Assembly: GCA_016722065.1 (NCBI GenBank)
Contig: JADKGX010000001.1
Coordinates: 620,001-684,000 of the forward strand
Length of the DNA: 64,000 nt
From: Planctomycetota bacterium
GTDB lineage: Bacteria; Planctomycetota; UBA8742; UBA2392
Reading direction: 5' to 3'
The notes under the pieces: model-generated
Told to the model about the DNA's origin: nothing
Seen by the model: only the letters and a program-made list of their open reading frames with translations
Database searches by the model: none
In this document: in pieces, positions 35,701-44,600 of the stretch
Numbering within the stretch: the stretch's first letter is position 1
Layout of the letters: every line of letters begins with the position of its first letter
Program-made: the position numbers and the translations under genes

Positions 35701-36611
35701 CTGCCGCCGCCGGTGGTCACCGTGACCTTGTTGCCGCTGACGGCGTAGCTTCCGAACTTTTCGGGGTATTGCGCCTTGTAGTGGCCGGGGTCGTAGCACA
35801 GCAGGCCTTCGTCGGGCATGTCCCGCACGGCGCTGCCGTCCTTGAACAACACGACATAAAGGTAGGCGTTGCGCTTGTGGTAACCGAACTGCGTCAGGCG
35901 ATCAACCAGGATTGTCTGCAGGCCCCAGATTCCCTCCAGCGGGAAGTTCCCCTGGGGCCATTGGGGCGCCGCATCCAGCAGGAACGAAGGGCTGACCATC
36001 GTGCTGAGATGCGTCTTAAGTTTGGGCGCGGGTTCGTTCTTGCCGCGCTGGCTGGCAAAGCTCATGGTCGCCAGCATGGCGTCCATGCGGGCCGTGTTTT
36101 CCTGCAGTTGTTCCAGGTCTTCGGTAAGAAAGCACAGCACACCTGCACGCTTGCCCTTGTTCAGGCCGATCAGCATCACCACCCGCTGACTGCCATTGTC
36201 CATCCTGGCCAATCCGGCACCGGCCACCACGTTGTACTGGTTGGCGGCTGCGGTCTCCGTGGGTTCTGCAAGGTCGGGCGGGAAGGTGTAGGCCTTCTTG
36301 AGGTTCTGCCAATGCACGTTGAACCACTTGCGAAAGTCGCCTTCGATGTCCACGGGCTGGCCGAACGTTACTTGCGTGAAGGCAACGGATGCCCTTTCCG
36401 TGTGTTCCAGCGCCAGCGCGCTGGTGTAGCGCCCGTTGTCGTTGACGTTGGCCGCCCGCCAGCCCGCAGGCATGGCAAACACCCAATCCATGATCTGCGT
36501 GTCCGGCGCGGCCGGCTTGGCGGCCTGGGCGGTGCTTGGGTTCAAGGCGCCACAAAGACTGGCAGCAACCATAAGGCAAAGGCAAAGCACCTTGGCGGGG
36601 CGTGCAAACAT
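32715..36611 (-). CDS. large exported protein made of three ~430-residue repeats
   Basis: 1298 residues; the ATG at 36611 follows CGGAG. Signal peptide about 1-30. The unit begins with (A/T)PDTQ-(I/L)-x-DWVFAMPA-x-W at residues ~36, ~472 and ~902. Each unit has an alpha/beta first half ending in (K/R)-(R/G)-AG-(V/A)-L-x-F-x-(T/S) and a beta-rich second half. Recurrent motifs are G.(F)PLEG(I/L)WG, a GRYIS strand, F..DGTF.DEGFNSLL..RWW.GG, PG.G.WR(V/I)..NTLEL.Y.DGRKRR and VLN(S/G). A (PQ)n linker joins units 1 and 2. The second half has the look of a small beta-barrel or lipocalin-like fold. No catalytic motif was found. It is likely secreted or periplasmic; the family is not one I recognise. 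Confidence 0.75.
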   Translation of the reverse strand: MFARPAKVLCLCLMVAASLCGALNPSTAQAAKPAAPDTQIMDWVFAMPAGWRAANVNDNGRYTSALALEHTERASVAFTQVTFGQPVDIEGDFRKWFNVHWQNLKKAYTFPPDLAEPTETAAANQYNVVAGAGLARMDNGSQRVVMLIGLNKGKRAGVLCFLTEDLEQLQENTARMDAMLATMSFASQRGKNEPAPKLKTHLSTMVSPSFLLDAAPQWPQGNFPLEGIWGLQTILVDRLTQFGYHKRNAYLYVVLFKDGSAVRDMPDEGLLCYDPGHYKAQYPEKFGSYAVSGNKVTVTTGGGRDPVTFTLQDGNLHKDTDVYKPIKDEKPDFEGRYISSDYGIFSPETHKGINFSGDGTFDDEGFNSLLDIRWWSGGYFWLLESSPQPGQGTWRVEKHTLELIYNDGRKRRFGFHLHRDENPKNAPFLVLNSKFMTRLDAAAGTTKQPQPQPQPQPQPQPQPQPVPQPATGAAPDTQIMDWVFAMPAGWQVANSRLTTMTTSLLALEETERASQFLTQVTFGRPEDLRGSFAAWYNVHWANLLADYAFADVSEPTESESATGCKLINGGGVTTLANGGKRAVLLIGVNKGKRAGVLCFITEDLDQLPANGKRLEAMLGSLTFASQRAKPEVAPKLNTRIDPLVTPSFLWDKPAAWPKGEFPLEGLWGSPSFEVENYSYYGITTRSSYSYFLFFKDGHVLRMMPREGLLNFDIEFSNQQYADKLGTYTVEGETVSILRADGSKDTTLTLKNGELYRANGKLLRPIKQETPVLNGRYISLDHERHSWQFRQGITFWPNGAFADEGFNSLLGLRWWCGGNYWLVDQPAQPGKGNWRIEKNTLELTYTDGRKRRFGFNLHVKDDGTRDMDGQHELYLVLDSKYMTRLSDPVGPAPDLRVPTPAPQGTPDTQLNDWVFAMPADWMITANGLGAPVLASRNAAKGVVTWAETVATAETADFKTWFDTQWKALARQYGITQADPAQGGPNAAKYDLLARAGLGKMDGANVLVMLAAMHRGGRAGALAFVSTDMANVATEIEAMDALLASASLASCRTKDEAAPRLGVSMDRLCTPSFLWPQAAPVAGKGALQGIYALSGQRPVSTDGKTELGLWYLTFFADGSVIRQLPPEGLLNFRMDYWRQYFTSDCGTWQINGDSVAVTLARPNGTTESLWFIRKGDTLQDGRFVYRRVTDTQPKPEGRYLRQGWETRDKKLQLGISFNADGTFKDEGIGATMALAWWCGSNFVLRDAVAGQKPGQGQWRVTQNTLELIYNDGRKRRIGCHMHENEGAQYLVLNGELLVKP

Positions 36612-36701
36612 CGGGAAGCTCCGTGGCGTATGGCCCGTTACCACTATACATGCGGGCCGGGCACTATGCCCCCCCGGCCGTGACGGCTACCATTGGAACC
36701 T

Positions 36702-38705
36702 ATGACGATCATTTACATCCTGCAGGTGCTGATAGGCTTCGGCTTCGTCATCTTCATTCACGAGATGGGGCACTTCCTGGCGGCCAAGCGCGTGGGCATT
36801 ACCTGCCCCGCCTTCAGCATTGGCTTTCCGCTGCCGGTCTGGACGCCCAAGGGCTGGAAGGCCTACAACATTTTCCGTTACACCTGGCGCGGCACGGAAT
36901 ACCGGCTGGGCTGGGTTCCCTTTGGCGGCTATGTGCAGATGCGCGGCCAAAGCGACGCCCCGGGCAAACTTGACGACGCGCAAAAAGAAGACCCCAGCGA
37001 TTACCGCAACAAGACCTACTTCCAAAAGACCCAGGTGCTGCTGGGCGGCGTGACCATGAACGCCATCACCGCCATCATCTTCTTCATTCTGGCCTTTCAG
37101 CTTGGCGTGACGTTCATTGAGCCCACCGTGGGCATGATTGACAGTGCCAGCCAGGCCTGGGTCGACAACGAAATCAAGGTTGGCGACAAAGTCCTGGAGG
37201 TAAACGGCCGCGAGGTCGTGGACTTTGAAGACGTAGTATACGCCGGCATTTTTGATGGCGGAGATTCCGTCAAGCTGAAGATCGAGCGCCAGCAAGGCGA
37301 CAAAACAATCCAGAAGTTCGTCACCCTTTCCCTGGACCAGGACCCCACGTTTGGCCTGAAGCTGCCCGCCATCAAGGCCAAGCACCGCGTGAACCTTACG
37401 GCCGAGGAAGCCGCCCTGTTTGCCGACAGCCTGGGCGAATCCCGCCCCCGCGACGGCGACGAACTGGTGGCCGTGGCTGGCCGCCCGGTGCGCAACATCT
37501 ATGACGCGATCGGCCTGATCGAATCCAGCCGCGGCGAAATCGAACTGAGCCTGCGCCGCGGACTGGACGAAGATGCCACCAACTGGAACGTCAAGTACAC
37601 CCCGCGCCGCAAGTTCTATTCCGATGCCTCGGCCTTCACCGCCGATGTCTCGTTCCAGCCGCCGGTGTTTGTCGATCGCCTGCAAAAGGGCGGCGCCGCC
37701 GACAAAGCCGGCCTGCAAGCCGGCGACCACCTGGTGGGCATTGTCGAGGCCGCGGGCGTGCGCAGGTTCAACAGCTTTGGCGACCTGACGGCCGCGATTG
37801 ACCAAAGCGGCGGCAACCCGATCCAGTTGGTCGTTGCGCGCGACGGCAAAGACCTGCGCGTCAACATTACGCCCGAGCCGCGCGAAAGCCGCCCCGGCCG
37901 CTTTGCCCTGGCCGTGGGCGTGGCGCCCTTTGACCCCAAGGGCCTCAGCCCTGCCCAGATGCAGGAAGAAACCGTCAAGTTCAACAGCAAGGTCAAGGCC
38001 TGGGGCATTCGCCCTGGCAGCCCGCTGCTTGCCCAGGGCATGAAGCCCGGCGACGAAATTGTCGGCATGAAGGTCAACGGAACCGAAGTCAAGCAGCCCA
38101 ACGGCAAGTTCGATCGCGATGCCGTGCAGAACGGCCTGCTGGAAGCCGCCTTTGTCGACAATGCCGAAATCACGTTTGAGGTCCAGCGCGATGACGGCGT
38201 CAAGGCCTTCACGCTCAAGGTCGATATGCTGGGGCCGGATTCCGCGGGCTTTTTGTCTGTGGCCACAGCCGAACAACGAAGCAAGCCTGTCACCTATGGC
38301 TTGTTTGAATCCGTGCAGCAGGGCTTCTACCACAGCAAGAAGGTGGGCTACAAAATCCTGATGACCCTGGCCGCGCTGTTTTCGGGCCGGGTCAAAATCT
38401 GGCACCTGGGCGGCCCGGTGGTGATTGCCAAGCGCAGCTATTCACTGGCCCAGTGGGGTATTGGCACGCTGGTCTTCTTTCTGGCTTTCATCAGCATCAA
38501 CCTGGCGATTGTAAACCTGCTGCCCGTGCCGGTACTCGATGGCGGCCAATGGCTGATTGTCACCATTGAGGCGATCCGCGGCAAACCCATGCCTGAAAAG
38601 GCCATGACCTGGGTCAGCGCCGGCAGCACACTGCTGGTTGTCGGCCTGATGCTGTTTGTGCTGGGCAACGACATTGTGACGGTGTTTATCCGAAAATGGG
38701 TTTGA
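36702..38705 (+). CDS. rseP: RseP-type site-2 intramembrane zinc metalloprotease
   Basis: 667 residues. TM1 contains HEMGH (His20, Glu21, His24), the zinc site. The third zinc ligand is in LDGGQW near residue 613, followed by the last helix. Four PDZ-like modules lie between (about 145-205, 245-295, 320-395, 425-510), where E. coli RseP (450 residues) has two. The ATG at 36702 is preceded by GGAA. RseP cleaves transmembrane helices such as anti-sigma factors after a first cut outside. Extra PDZ domains could filter substrates. It is divergent from the threefold-repeat gene with a 90-bp gap, and the isomerase follows 52 bases downstream. Confidence 0.9.
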   Translation: MTIIYILQVLIGFGFVIFIHEMGHFLAAKRVGITCPAFSIGFPLPVWTPKGWKAYNIFRYTWRGTEYRLGWVPFGGYVQMRGQSDAPGKLDDAQKEDPSDYRNKTYFQKTQVLLGGVTMNAITAIIFFILAFQLGVTFIEPTVGMIDSASQAWVDNEIKVGDKVLEVNGREVVDFEDVVYAGIFDGGDSVKLKIERQQGDKTIQKFVTLSLDQDPTFGLKLPAIKAKHRVNLTAEEAALFADSLGESRPRDGDELVAVAGRPVRNIYDAIGLIESSRGEIELSLRRGLDEDATNWNVKYTPRRKFYSDASAFTADVSFQPPVFVDRLQKGGAADKAGLQAGDHLVGIVEAAGVRRFNSFGDLTAAIDQSGGNPIQLVVARDGKDLRVNITPEPRESRPGRFALAVGVAPFDPKGLSPAQMQEETVKFNSKVKAWGIRPGSPLLAQGMKPGDEIVGMKVNGTEVKQPNGKFDRDAVQNGLLEAAFVDNAEITFEVQRDDGVKAFTLKVDMLGPDSAGFLSVATAEQRSKPVTYGLFESVQQGFYHSKKVGYKILMTLAALFSGRVKIWHLGGPVVIAKRSYSLAQWGIGTLVFFLAFISINLAIVNLLPVPVLDGGQWLIVTIEAIRGKPMPEKAMTWVSAGSTLLVVGLMLFVLGNDIVTVFIRKWV

Positions 38706-38757
38706 GACCGCGCCACCACGCACAGCGCCGCACGCCTTCATCAGCACCTACGGGCCC

Positions 38758-39588
38758 ATGAAGCTTGGCTACAACACCAACGGCTTTGGCTATCACCGGC
38801 TGGAAGACGCCATTGCCATCATTGCCGAAACCGGCTTTCAGGCCGTGGCCCTGACGCTGGACGTGCACCACTTGAACCCCTTCACGGCCAGTGCCGCCGA
38901 AGTCAGTGAGGTCGCCCGCCTGCTGCACCGCCACAAACTGGACTGCGTGATTGAAACCGGCGCCCGCTTTTTGCTGGACCCGCGCCGCAAACACCGCCCC
39001 ACCTTGATTGACGACGAACCGGACACGCGCATTCACTTCATGTACCGCGCGGCAGAGATCGCCAGCGACCTTGGCGCCTCGGTGCTTAGTTACTGGTCCG
39101 GCGCCCGCCCGGAACAAGGCAGCCACCCCGACGACGAACTGTTCAAGCGGCTGGCCTTTCAAGTGGGCAAAGTAGAGGAACTGTGCAAGCGCCACGGCCT
39201 GCAAGCGGCGCTGGAACCTGAACCAGGCATGCTGGTCGAAAAGATGGCCGATTACGACCGGTTGGCCGGGCTGCTGGGGTATCAACCCGGCCTGACGCTG
39301 GATGTTGGCCACCTGGAATGCGTGGAATCACAACCTGTGAACGGTCATCTGTCCAAGTACGCGCAAGTGCTTTACAATGTGCAGCTTGACGACATGCTTC
39401 CGGGCCGGCACCGCCATCTCTTTTTCGGGGAAGGCAGTGTGGACTTCGCAGCGGTGTTTGCCGCGCTGCGGCAAATCGGCTATGAAGGCCCGGCGTGCGT
39501 GGAGTTGAGCGAGGCCAGCCGCACGGCCGTGGAGACCGCGCGCAAGGCCATGCAGTTTCTCAATCACACCTTGAACGGGCAGCCGTGA
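38758..39588 (+). CDS. sugar-phosphate isomerase/epimerase-like TIM barrel
   Basis: 276 residues, AP-endonuclease-2 fold. Typical points are GYNTNGFGYH at the N-terminus, DVHHLNPF, a central SYWSGARP, EPEPGMLVE (catalytic Glu strand), LTLDVGHLECV (Asp/His ligands) and VELSEASR near the end. Such enzymes use a divalent metal to isomerise or epimerise sugars or related polyols; some cleave DNA or act on 2-keto-inositol. Substrate unknown. The start has only GGGCCC before it. Its stop overlaps the next gene by 4 bases (GTGA), so the pair is coupled. Confidence 0.8.
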   Translation: MKLGYNTNGFGYHRLEDAIAIIAETGFQAVALTLDVHHLNPFTASAAEVSEVARLLHRHKLDCVIETGARFLLDPRRKHRPTLIDDEPDTRIHFMYRAAEIASDLGASVLSYWSGARPEQGSHPDDELFKRLAFQVGKVEELCKRHGLQAALEPEPGMLVEKMADYDRLAGLLGYQPGLTLDVGHLECVESQPVNGHLSKYAQVLYNVQLDDMLPGRHRHLFFGEGSVDFAAVFAALRQIGYEGPACVELSEASRTAVETARKAMQFLNHTLNGQP

Positions 39589-40205
39589 CTTCGGATTCCT
39601 TCAATCGTCCCCCCGAAGAAGACAAGACCATCACCGAGGTCGGGCGTGAGCTGTTGAAGTATCTGCACCGTCGCGTCGAAAGCATGGGCGTCAACCAAGC
39701 CAGCTATCGCCAGGCCCGCATGGAGCTTCTGCGTGCACTGGAAGGCAACAGCGAAGGCAAGTTCAACTGGGGCTTTGAAACTGTCTTCACCCAGGAAATC
39801 CATGTGCTGGAAGACCTGGGGCTGATCAGCGTCAAGTATGGCTCGGGCGCCATCATGGCCGGCAAGGGCAAGCCCAACCAGATTTACAACGTCAGCCTGA
39901 CCACCGACGGCCGCGACACAGCCCGCATTATTGTGGACCGCGAACAACGCACGCGCGGCGAAACCGCCAAGCTGGACAAAGAGGCCGGCGCAGAAGTGGA
40001 AGAAGAAGAAGAAGAACAAGACGACACCGACCGTTCAGCAGCCGAAACCAGCACCAAGGCCGCACCCGCCGACGCCGCACCCGACGAAGAAAGTACCAAG
40101 GCCCCGCCACCGCAAGAAAGTGCCGGCAAGCCATCGACCCAGCCAACCGAAAAGAGCCCACAAGGCGGCCTGCCAGGCGACAAGTTCGCCAAAGACCCAG
40201 AGTAG
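39585..40205 (+). CDS. uncharacterised acidic-tailed protein, possible winged helix
   Basis: 206 residues from the GTG at 39585, overlapping the isomerase stop by four bases. Residues ~10-125 are helical with a wing-like hairpin (ISVKYGSGAI) and could be a DNA- or protein-binding winged helix. From about 130 the sequence is a charged, disordered tail, first a Glu run, then Lys/Pro/Ser/Thr-rich. It lacks signal, membrane or catalytic motifs. It may regulate or scaffold the preceding isomerase; that is inference from gene order only. Confidence 0.6.
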   Translation: MTSDSFNRPPEEDKTITEVGRELLKYLHRRVESMGVNQASYRQARMELLRALEGNSEGKFNWGFETVFTQEIHVLEDLGLISVKYGSGAIMAGKGKPNQIYNVSLTTDGRDTARIIVDREQRTRGETAKLDKEAGAEVEEEEEEQDDTDRSAAETSTKAAPADAAPDEESTKAPPPQESAGKPSTQPTEKSPQGGLPGDKFAKDPE

Positions 40206-40532
40206 CCAGCCAAGGGCAACCCCCGGCCAACCCGGCAGCCAAGGCCGGGCCCGACAACGCAACCAACCCCGTCAGCCCGGCCAACCCGACAACCCGGTCA
40301 GCCCGGCCCATCCAAACAACCAACACCGTCAGCCCGGCCAGCCATGGCCGGTCCTTGATTCACCAACACTCAGCCAACCCAAACCCACCCCCAACCAACG
40401 GGTGGGCCCGACAATCCTGTCGGGCACCGTCCACCCATCCCGGCGCGAAAACCCGCGCCGGGCCCGGACAAGATTGTCCGGCCTACCCTGGAGCGCACCC
40501 GCTGTTGGCCTTTGTTCTGCCTGGTGCGGTGA
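40206..40532. repeat. low-complexity spacer with a series of small palindromes
   Basis: The first 150 bases are a minisatellite-like run of CCGGCCAACCCG and GTCAGCCCGGCC units. Three hairpins follow: GCCCGACA-ATCC-TGTCGGGC (40406-40425), CCCGGCGCG-AAAACC-CGCGCCGGG (40439-40462) and CCGGACAA-GA-TTGTCCGG (40464-40481), then GCCTACCC. They resemble the small hairpins at 11.0 kb. No gene. Confidence 0.6.
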
Positions 40533-41243
40533 TCAGTCTGATACGTCAAAGACAACGCCCTCGGCCTCTAGTGCAGTAACTAACTGTTCGCGCAGTTCAT
40601 CGCTGAGGGCAAAGGCGTCGCCGCGACCTGGCAGCAGTTGCAGGCCGGGCAGCAATGCAAGCCGTGGCAGCACTCCGGGCCAGTCACAGCGTACGGACTT
40701 GGCCAATTCACTGAAGGGTATCGACCTTGCGCGGGTGGCCAGGGCTGCCAGCACAAGGCCGGCGTCTTCACCGTGCGGGCGCATCAGGCGTGTTACGTCG
40801 CGCCATGCGGCCCAGGCGCCTTCCAGGGCAACGGGCAAAGAGAACACAATGGAAGCAACCGTGCGTGACAACCGAAAACCGGGCCCCGGGTCAAAGGCGT
40901 CTTTGTCGGCGTCTACAAATCCTGCGGGCAACGCAATGGCTTGCGGCAGGGTCTCGCTGGCCAGCAGATAGCCCCGGGCCGGCCGGCGCAGAAACGGATA
41001 CAGCCCGCAAGTGACCACGGCAAACGAGACATAACCCCAGTGAATGAACCACCCAAAGCCGCCCAGTGCCGCCAGCAACATGCCCAGAATCAAAGCCATG
41101 CCGGCAAACACGGATTGGCCGATCACCATCACCAGCAGCACCAGCCCGGTTTGCAGCAACGCCCCAACCAGCGACGCACCAGCCAGCGAGCGCGCCTCGC
41201 TGGCCCACCACTTGCCCAGGCAACTTGCAATTTCGTCCTGCAT
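40533..41243 (-). CDS. uncharacterised membrane protein
   Basis: 236 residues from the ATG at 41243 (a GGGG lies 8 bases upstream). A short amphipathic start is followed by three hydrophobic helices around 20-38, 43-64 and 66-85, and possibly another near 125-145. The C-terminal ~90 residues are soluble, with a mix of helices (FSELAKSV, LSDELREQLVTALEAEG) reminiscent of a small winged or helical domain. No known motif or Cys pair. It faces the previous plus-strand gene and lies 88 bases from the coiled-coil protein gene on the same strand. Confidence 0.55.
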   Translation of the reverse strand: MQDEIASCLGKWWASEARSLAGASLVGALLQTGLVLLVMVIGQSVFAGMALILGMLLAALGGFGWFIHWGYVSFAVVTCGLYPFLRRPARGYLLASETLPQAIALPAGFVDADKDAFDPGPGFRLSRTVASIVFSLPVALEGAWAAWRDVTRLMRPHGEDAGLVLAALATRARSIPFSELAKSVRCDWPGVLPRLALLPGLQLLPGRGDAFALSDELREQLVTALEAEGVVFDVSD

Positions 41244-41331
41244 GTGTGGCCCCGATTGACCCGCCGCGCCCAATTTGCACCTGGGCCGACCGGCCAGCGA
41301 TTACAGTTTGGGGTTGGCGTTTGGAACCGGG

Positions 41332-41670
41332 CTATTCAGCGCCCAGCGCATCAAGCGCCTGTTGGGCCTGGGCCTTGGCTTCAGCCCCCAGTTCAGGACG
41401 TGAGATCAGTTCCTGCAGCTTCAGGCGGGCCTCTTGGGCCCGGCTGGTCAGATCCGCGTTTTCCTTGACCAGCCCCTGGTTCAGCACGCTGCCCACTTGT
41501 TGCTTGCCCAGCCCGGCCTGGTTGGCGCCGTCGGCCAGCCCGGCTTCGTAGGCCTTGGCTTCGCGGTCCTTTACGGCGCTGCCGGTGACCACCATGGAAG
41601 CCACGGTGCTGCCGGCGGCAATCACCAGCCCGATCATCAGGCCGATCAGCAGGCCGACTTTTCCGTTCAT
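41332..41670 (-). CDS. small membrane-anchored coiled-coil protein
   Basis: 112 residues; the ATG at 41670 follows CCGGAG. One hydrophobic N-terminal helix (5-28, Gly-rich) is followed by a helical stretch (about 60-108) rich in Ala, Gln, Glu and Leu in a heptad-like pattern. It starts 12 bases after the stop of the 1025-residue exported protein, so the two form an operon. The role is unknown; a small accessory subunit of that exported protein is a fair guess. Confidence 0.7.
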   Translation of the reverse strand: MNGKVGLLIGLMIGLVIAAGSTVASMVVTGSAVKDREAKAYEAGLADGANQAGLGKQQVGSVLNQGLVKENADLTSRAQEARLKLQELISRPELGAEAKAQAQQALDALGAE

Positions 41671-41682
41671 GGGATTCTCCGG

Positions 41683-44600
41683 CTAGCTGCGAGTTTCAGG
41701 TTCAATCAGGATTTCCAGGTTCTGCGGGGCGGTGCTGCCGACAACAATCGTCAAGCTGGCACGTTTGCAGCCGCGAAAGGTGGCGACCAGCGTGTAGCTG
41801 CCGGGCACGACGTCATGCAGCGGAATCGTGCCAGTGAAAACACCGCCGCCAAAAAACAGCCCCGCCATACGGCCCTGGGCATCAAACAGATAGCAAAGCG
41901 GGCCGCCGCTGGGGATCGGGCCGTTGTCGGCGCGGCGATACTTGACCGTAATCTCGACACCCGCCGGGGCGACTTCAATGTTGGCTTCAACGGGCGTGTC
42001 GTCCGACGGAACGGACACCTCAGTGCTGAAGGCCGTGCCGGTAACGGCTTCGTCAGGATAGCCGCCGACGCGGGCAATCATTTGAAAGCCGTTCTCCAGG
42101 CGTTCGGCGCGGTAGTAGCCGTTGTCGTCGGTGACGACATAGGCCGCCAGCAGGGCGCGCTCAAAGTTGGCCGTCAGGTTTGTCACCGAAACCCGCGCAC
42201 GCTTGACGGGCGCACCGCCCGGGTAGGTCACGCGGCCTACCATCACGCCCGTAATCTGGGGCAGGTTGACATCGATGTTGTTCCAGCCGGCCTTGGCGAC
42301 GTTGACCTTGACGGCGAACTGGGCGGCAACGTCGCCCTGGCTTTTCAGTGCGCAAAAAACGTACTGGCCCGGAAACAGGTTCTGCAATTCATAGTTGCCG
42401 TCCGGGTCGGTGTGAAAGGTGGCGGTCCAGTACACGTTGTCGTGGCGGTAAACGTAAACGCCGGCGTTGGCGTGGGGCTGGCCGTCGCTGCGAAGCAGGC
42501 GCCCGCGCGCATGGCAGATGGTGCCGACCTCCAGGTCCAGCGTCGCCCCTTGGTCGGATACCGTCACGCTGCGGGGCACGATGCCGTAATCGGGCAAGCC
42601 CACAAAATAGACGCCCCAAGGCAGGCTTTCGGTTTTGTACTTGCCCTCGCTGTCGGTCTGCACGGTCACCAGAAGTTTGGCGGTGTCCCAGACCTCAACG
42701 TTGCTGGCAGCCGGCAGCGCTGTGCCCTGCGTCGTGCACAGGCCGCTGATTGCCGCGCCGCGAACCAGCGTGATTTCCTGGGGCGGCGCGCTGGCCACGT
42801 TTTCGGCAACATCGGCCGTAATCTGCACCTTTACCGTGGCGTAGCCGGCTTTCTCAAACACCGCGTCAATCTTCAGGGACGACAAACCCTCAAAGTGAAG
42901 CAGGCCGTCCGCGGCTGTGGTCAGCGCCACGCCATAGGCCGTCAAGCTGCCCTTGGCGCCGGCCAGCGGGCCGCTGGTGTCGCCATCCTTGACAAGCACC
43001 CGGGCTTCAAAGCTGGCCTTGCCAAGTTCGATGTTGAGTTCGATTTCATAGATGCCGGGTGTCGGCGTCACCTTGACGGCATTGCCCAGATAGGCCGCGT
43101 GCAGCACGCGCACAATGAATTCCTCTACACCCAGCCCTTCCAGACGGTACTTGCCTTGATCGTCGCTGGTGGCCTTGACGGCGCCCACGCTGACATCGGC
43201 CTTGGCAATCGGCTTGTGGCCCTGGGCTGATTCAGCGATCACGCCAAAGACGGCATAACCGGAGTCCATGTACAGGTCGCCCAGTTCTACGGTCTGGCCG
43301 GCCACGGGCGAAAAACTCGTCCGCAATTCCGCAAGGCCGCCGCTGTTGATTCGCAGCTCGGCCCCGCTGACATCGACCTCCACCCAAAACGCGCCGTCGC
43401 TGCCCGGGCCCACGCTTTGGAAGACTTTGGTGGCTTTCTTCTGGGCGTCGAAAACCCGAAACGTCGCCGCCGTGACTGGCGCGCCGGTCTTGGTCAGCAG
43501 GCGGCCGCGCAGCACAACGTTGGCACTGGGTTGCAGCGTGAAGTCAATGTGTTCAGAGCCTGATTTGACAAACGTGCGGCGGTCGCCGGCAAAGCCCGCG
43601 GCAACCACGCTGACCACATTGTGCTGGCTTTCAGGCTGACACTTCACGGCATAGAAGCCGTTTTCATCGGTGAAAGCTTCGGTGTGAAAGCTCTGGGCGG
43701 GCTCGGCGGTAAAATCGCAGGCCACGCGTGCGCTGGCCAGCGGGGTGCCGTCTGCGGCCTTGACCAGCCCACTGATGGCAGCGCCGGGTTGCAGGTCCAC
43801 GCTGAGGTCGCGGGGTGGTTCCACGGCATTGAGAATGCGCGGCGTAAAGCCGTCGCAACTGACGGAGATGCGGTAGTAGGCAGGCAGCAGCTTTGCAAAC
43901 TCGAAGCCGCCGTCAGTGCCGGTGCGCATGCTGGCTTTGACCTTGTTGCTCCAGCCGGCTTTCTCGCTGCCTTCAAACAGGGTGACAGAGGCCGCACCCA
44001 GCACTTCGCCGGTCTGGGCGCTGCGCACAACGCCACGAATGCTGGTGTCGCGCGGCAGTACCAGCGCCTGCGGCAAGGCATGGCTGCCCGGCGTGAGGCG
44101 CGTTGTCTGCACTTTGCTGGTGTTGCCGCGGCTGTCGCTGGCGCTTGCGCGAATCAGCTTCTGCGTGGGCAGGCCGGTCACAGCAAAGCCGCCTTGCGGG
44201 CCGCTGGTGGCTGTGCGGGTGCTGCTGCCTTCAACCTCCAGGCTGATCTTTGCGCCTTCAAAGGCGTTGCCGGCGTCGTCGACAACACTGCCAGTCAGTG
44301 AGGCCGTCTCCGGCTGGGCGTCTTCTTTGGCCGCGTCGTCGGCCTTTGTGCCCTGGGTGGAAGCCGGGTTTGCGCTGCTGCCGGAGCCGGCTGGACCGCC
44401 GGTTTTTGCGCCGGGTGTCTTGCCGGTCTTTTGGGCGCGCCCCAAAGCGTCCGTCCACACCTGTTTGCCCTGCGGGTCAACGATGAAGAAGCGGCCTTTG
44501 TCGTCGCGATAGACGCGTACGCCGCCCTGGCCAAGGCGATAGGGCCCGTGTTCGTCGCTGCCTGCGATGTTGTCTTCGAAATCGGCCTGTTCGGCATCTG

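Noticed and set aside
32571..36683. Very long plus-strand open frame of 1370 codons opposite the threefold-repeat gene
   Set aside because: It is antisense to a gene with signal peptide, Shine-Dalgarno and clear internal repeats. Its translation is low-complexity Val/Gly/Ala/His, a by-product of high third-position GC.
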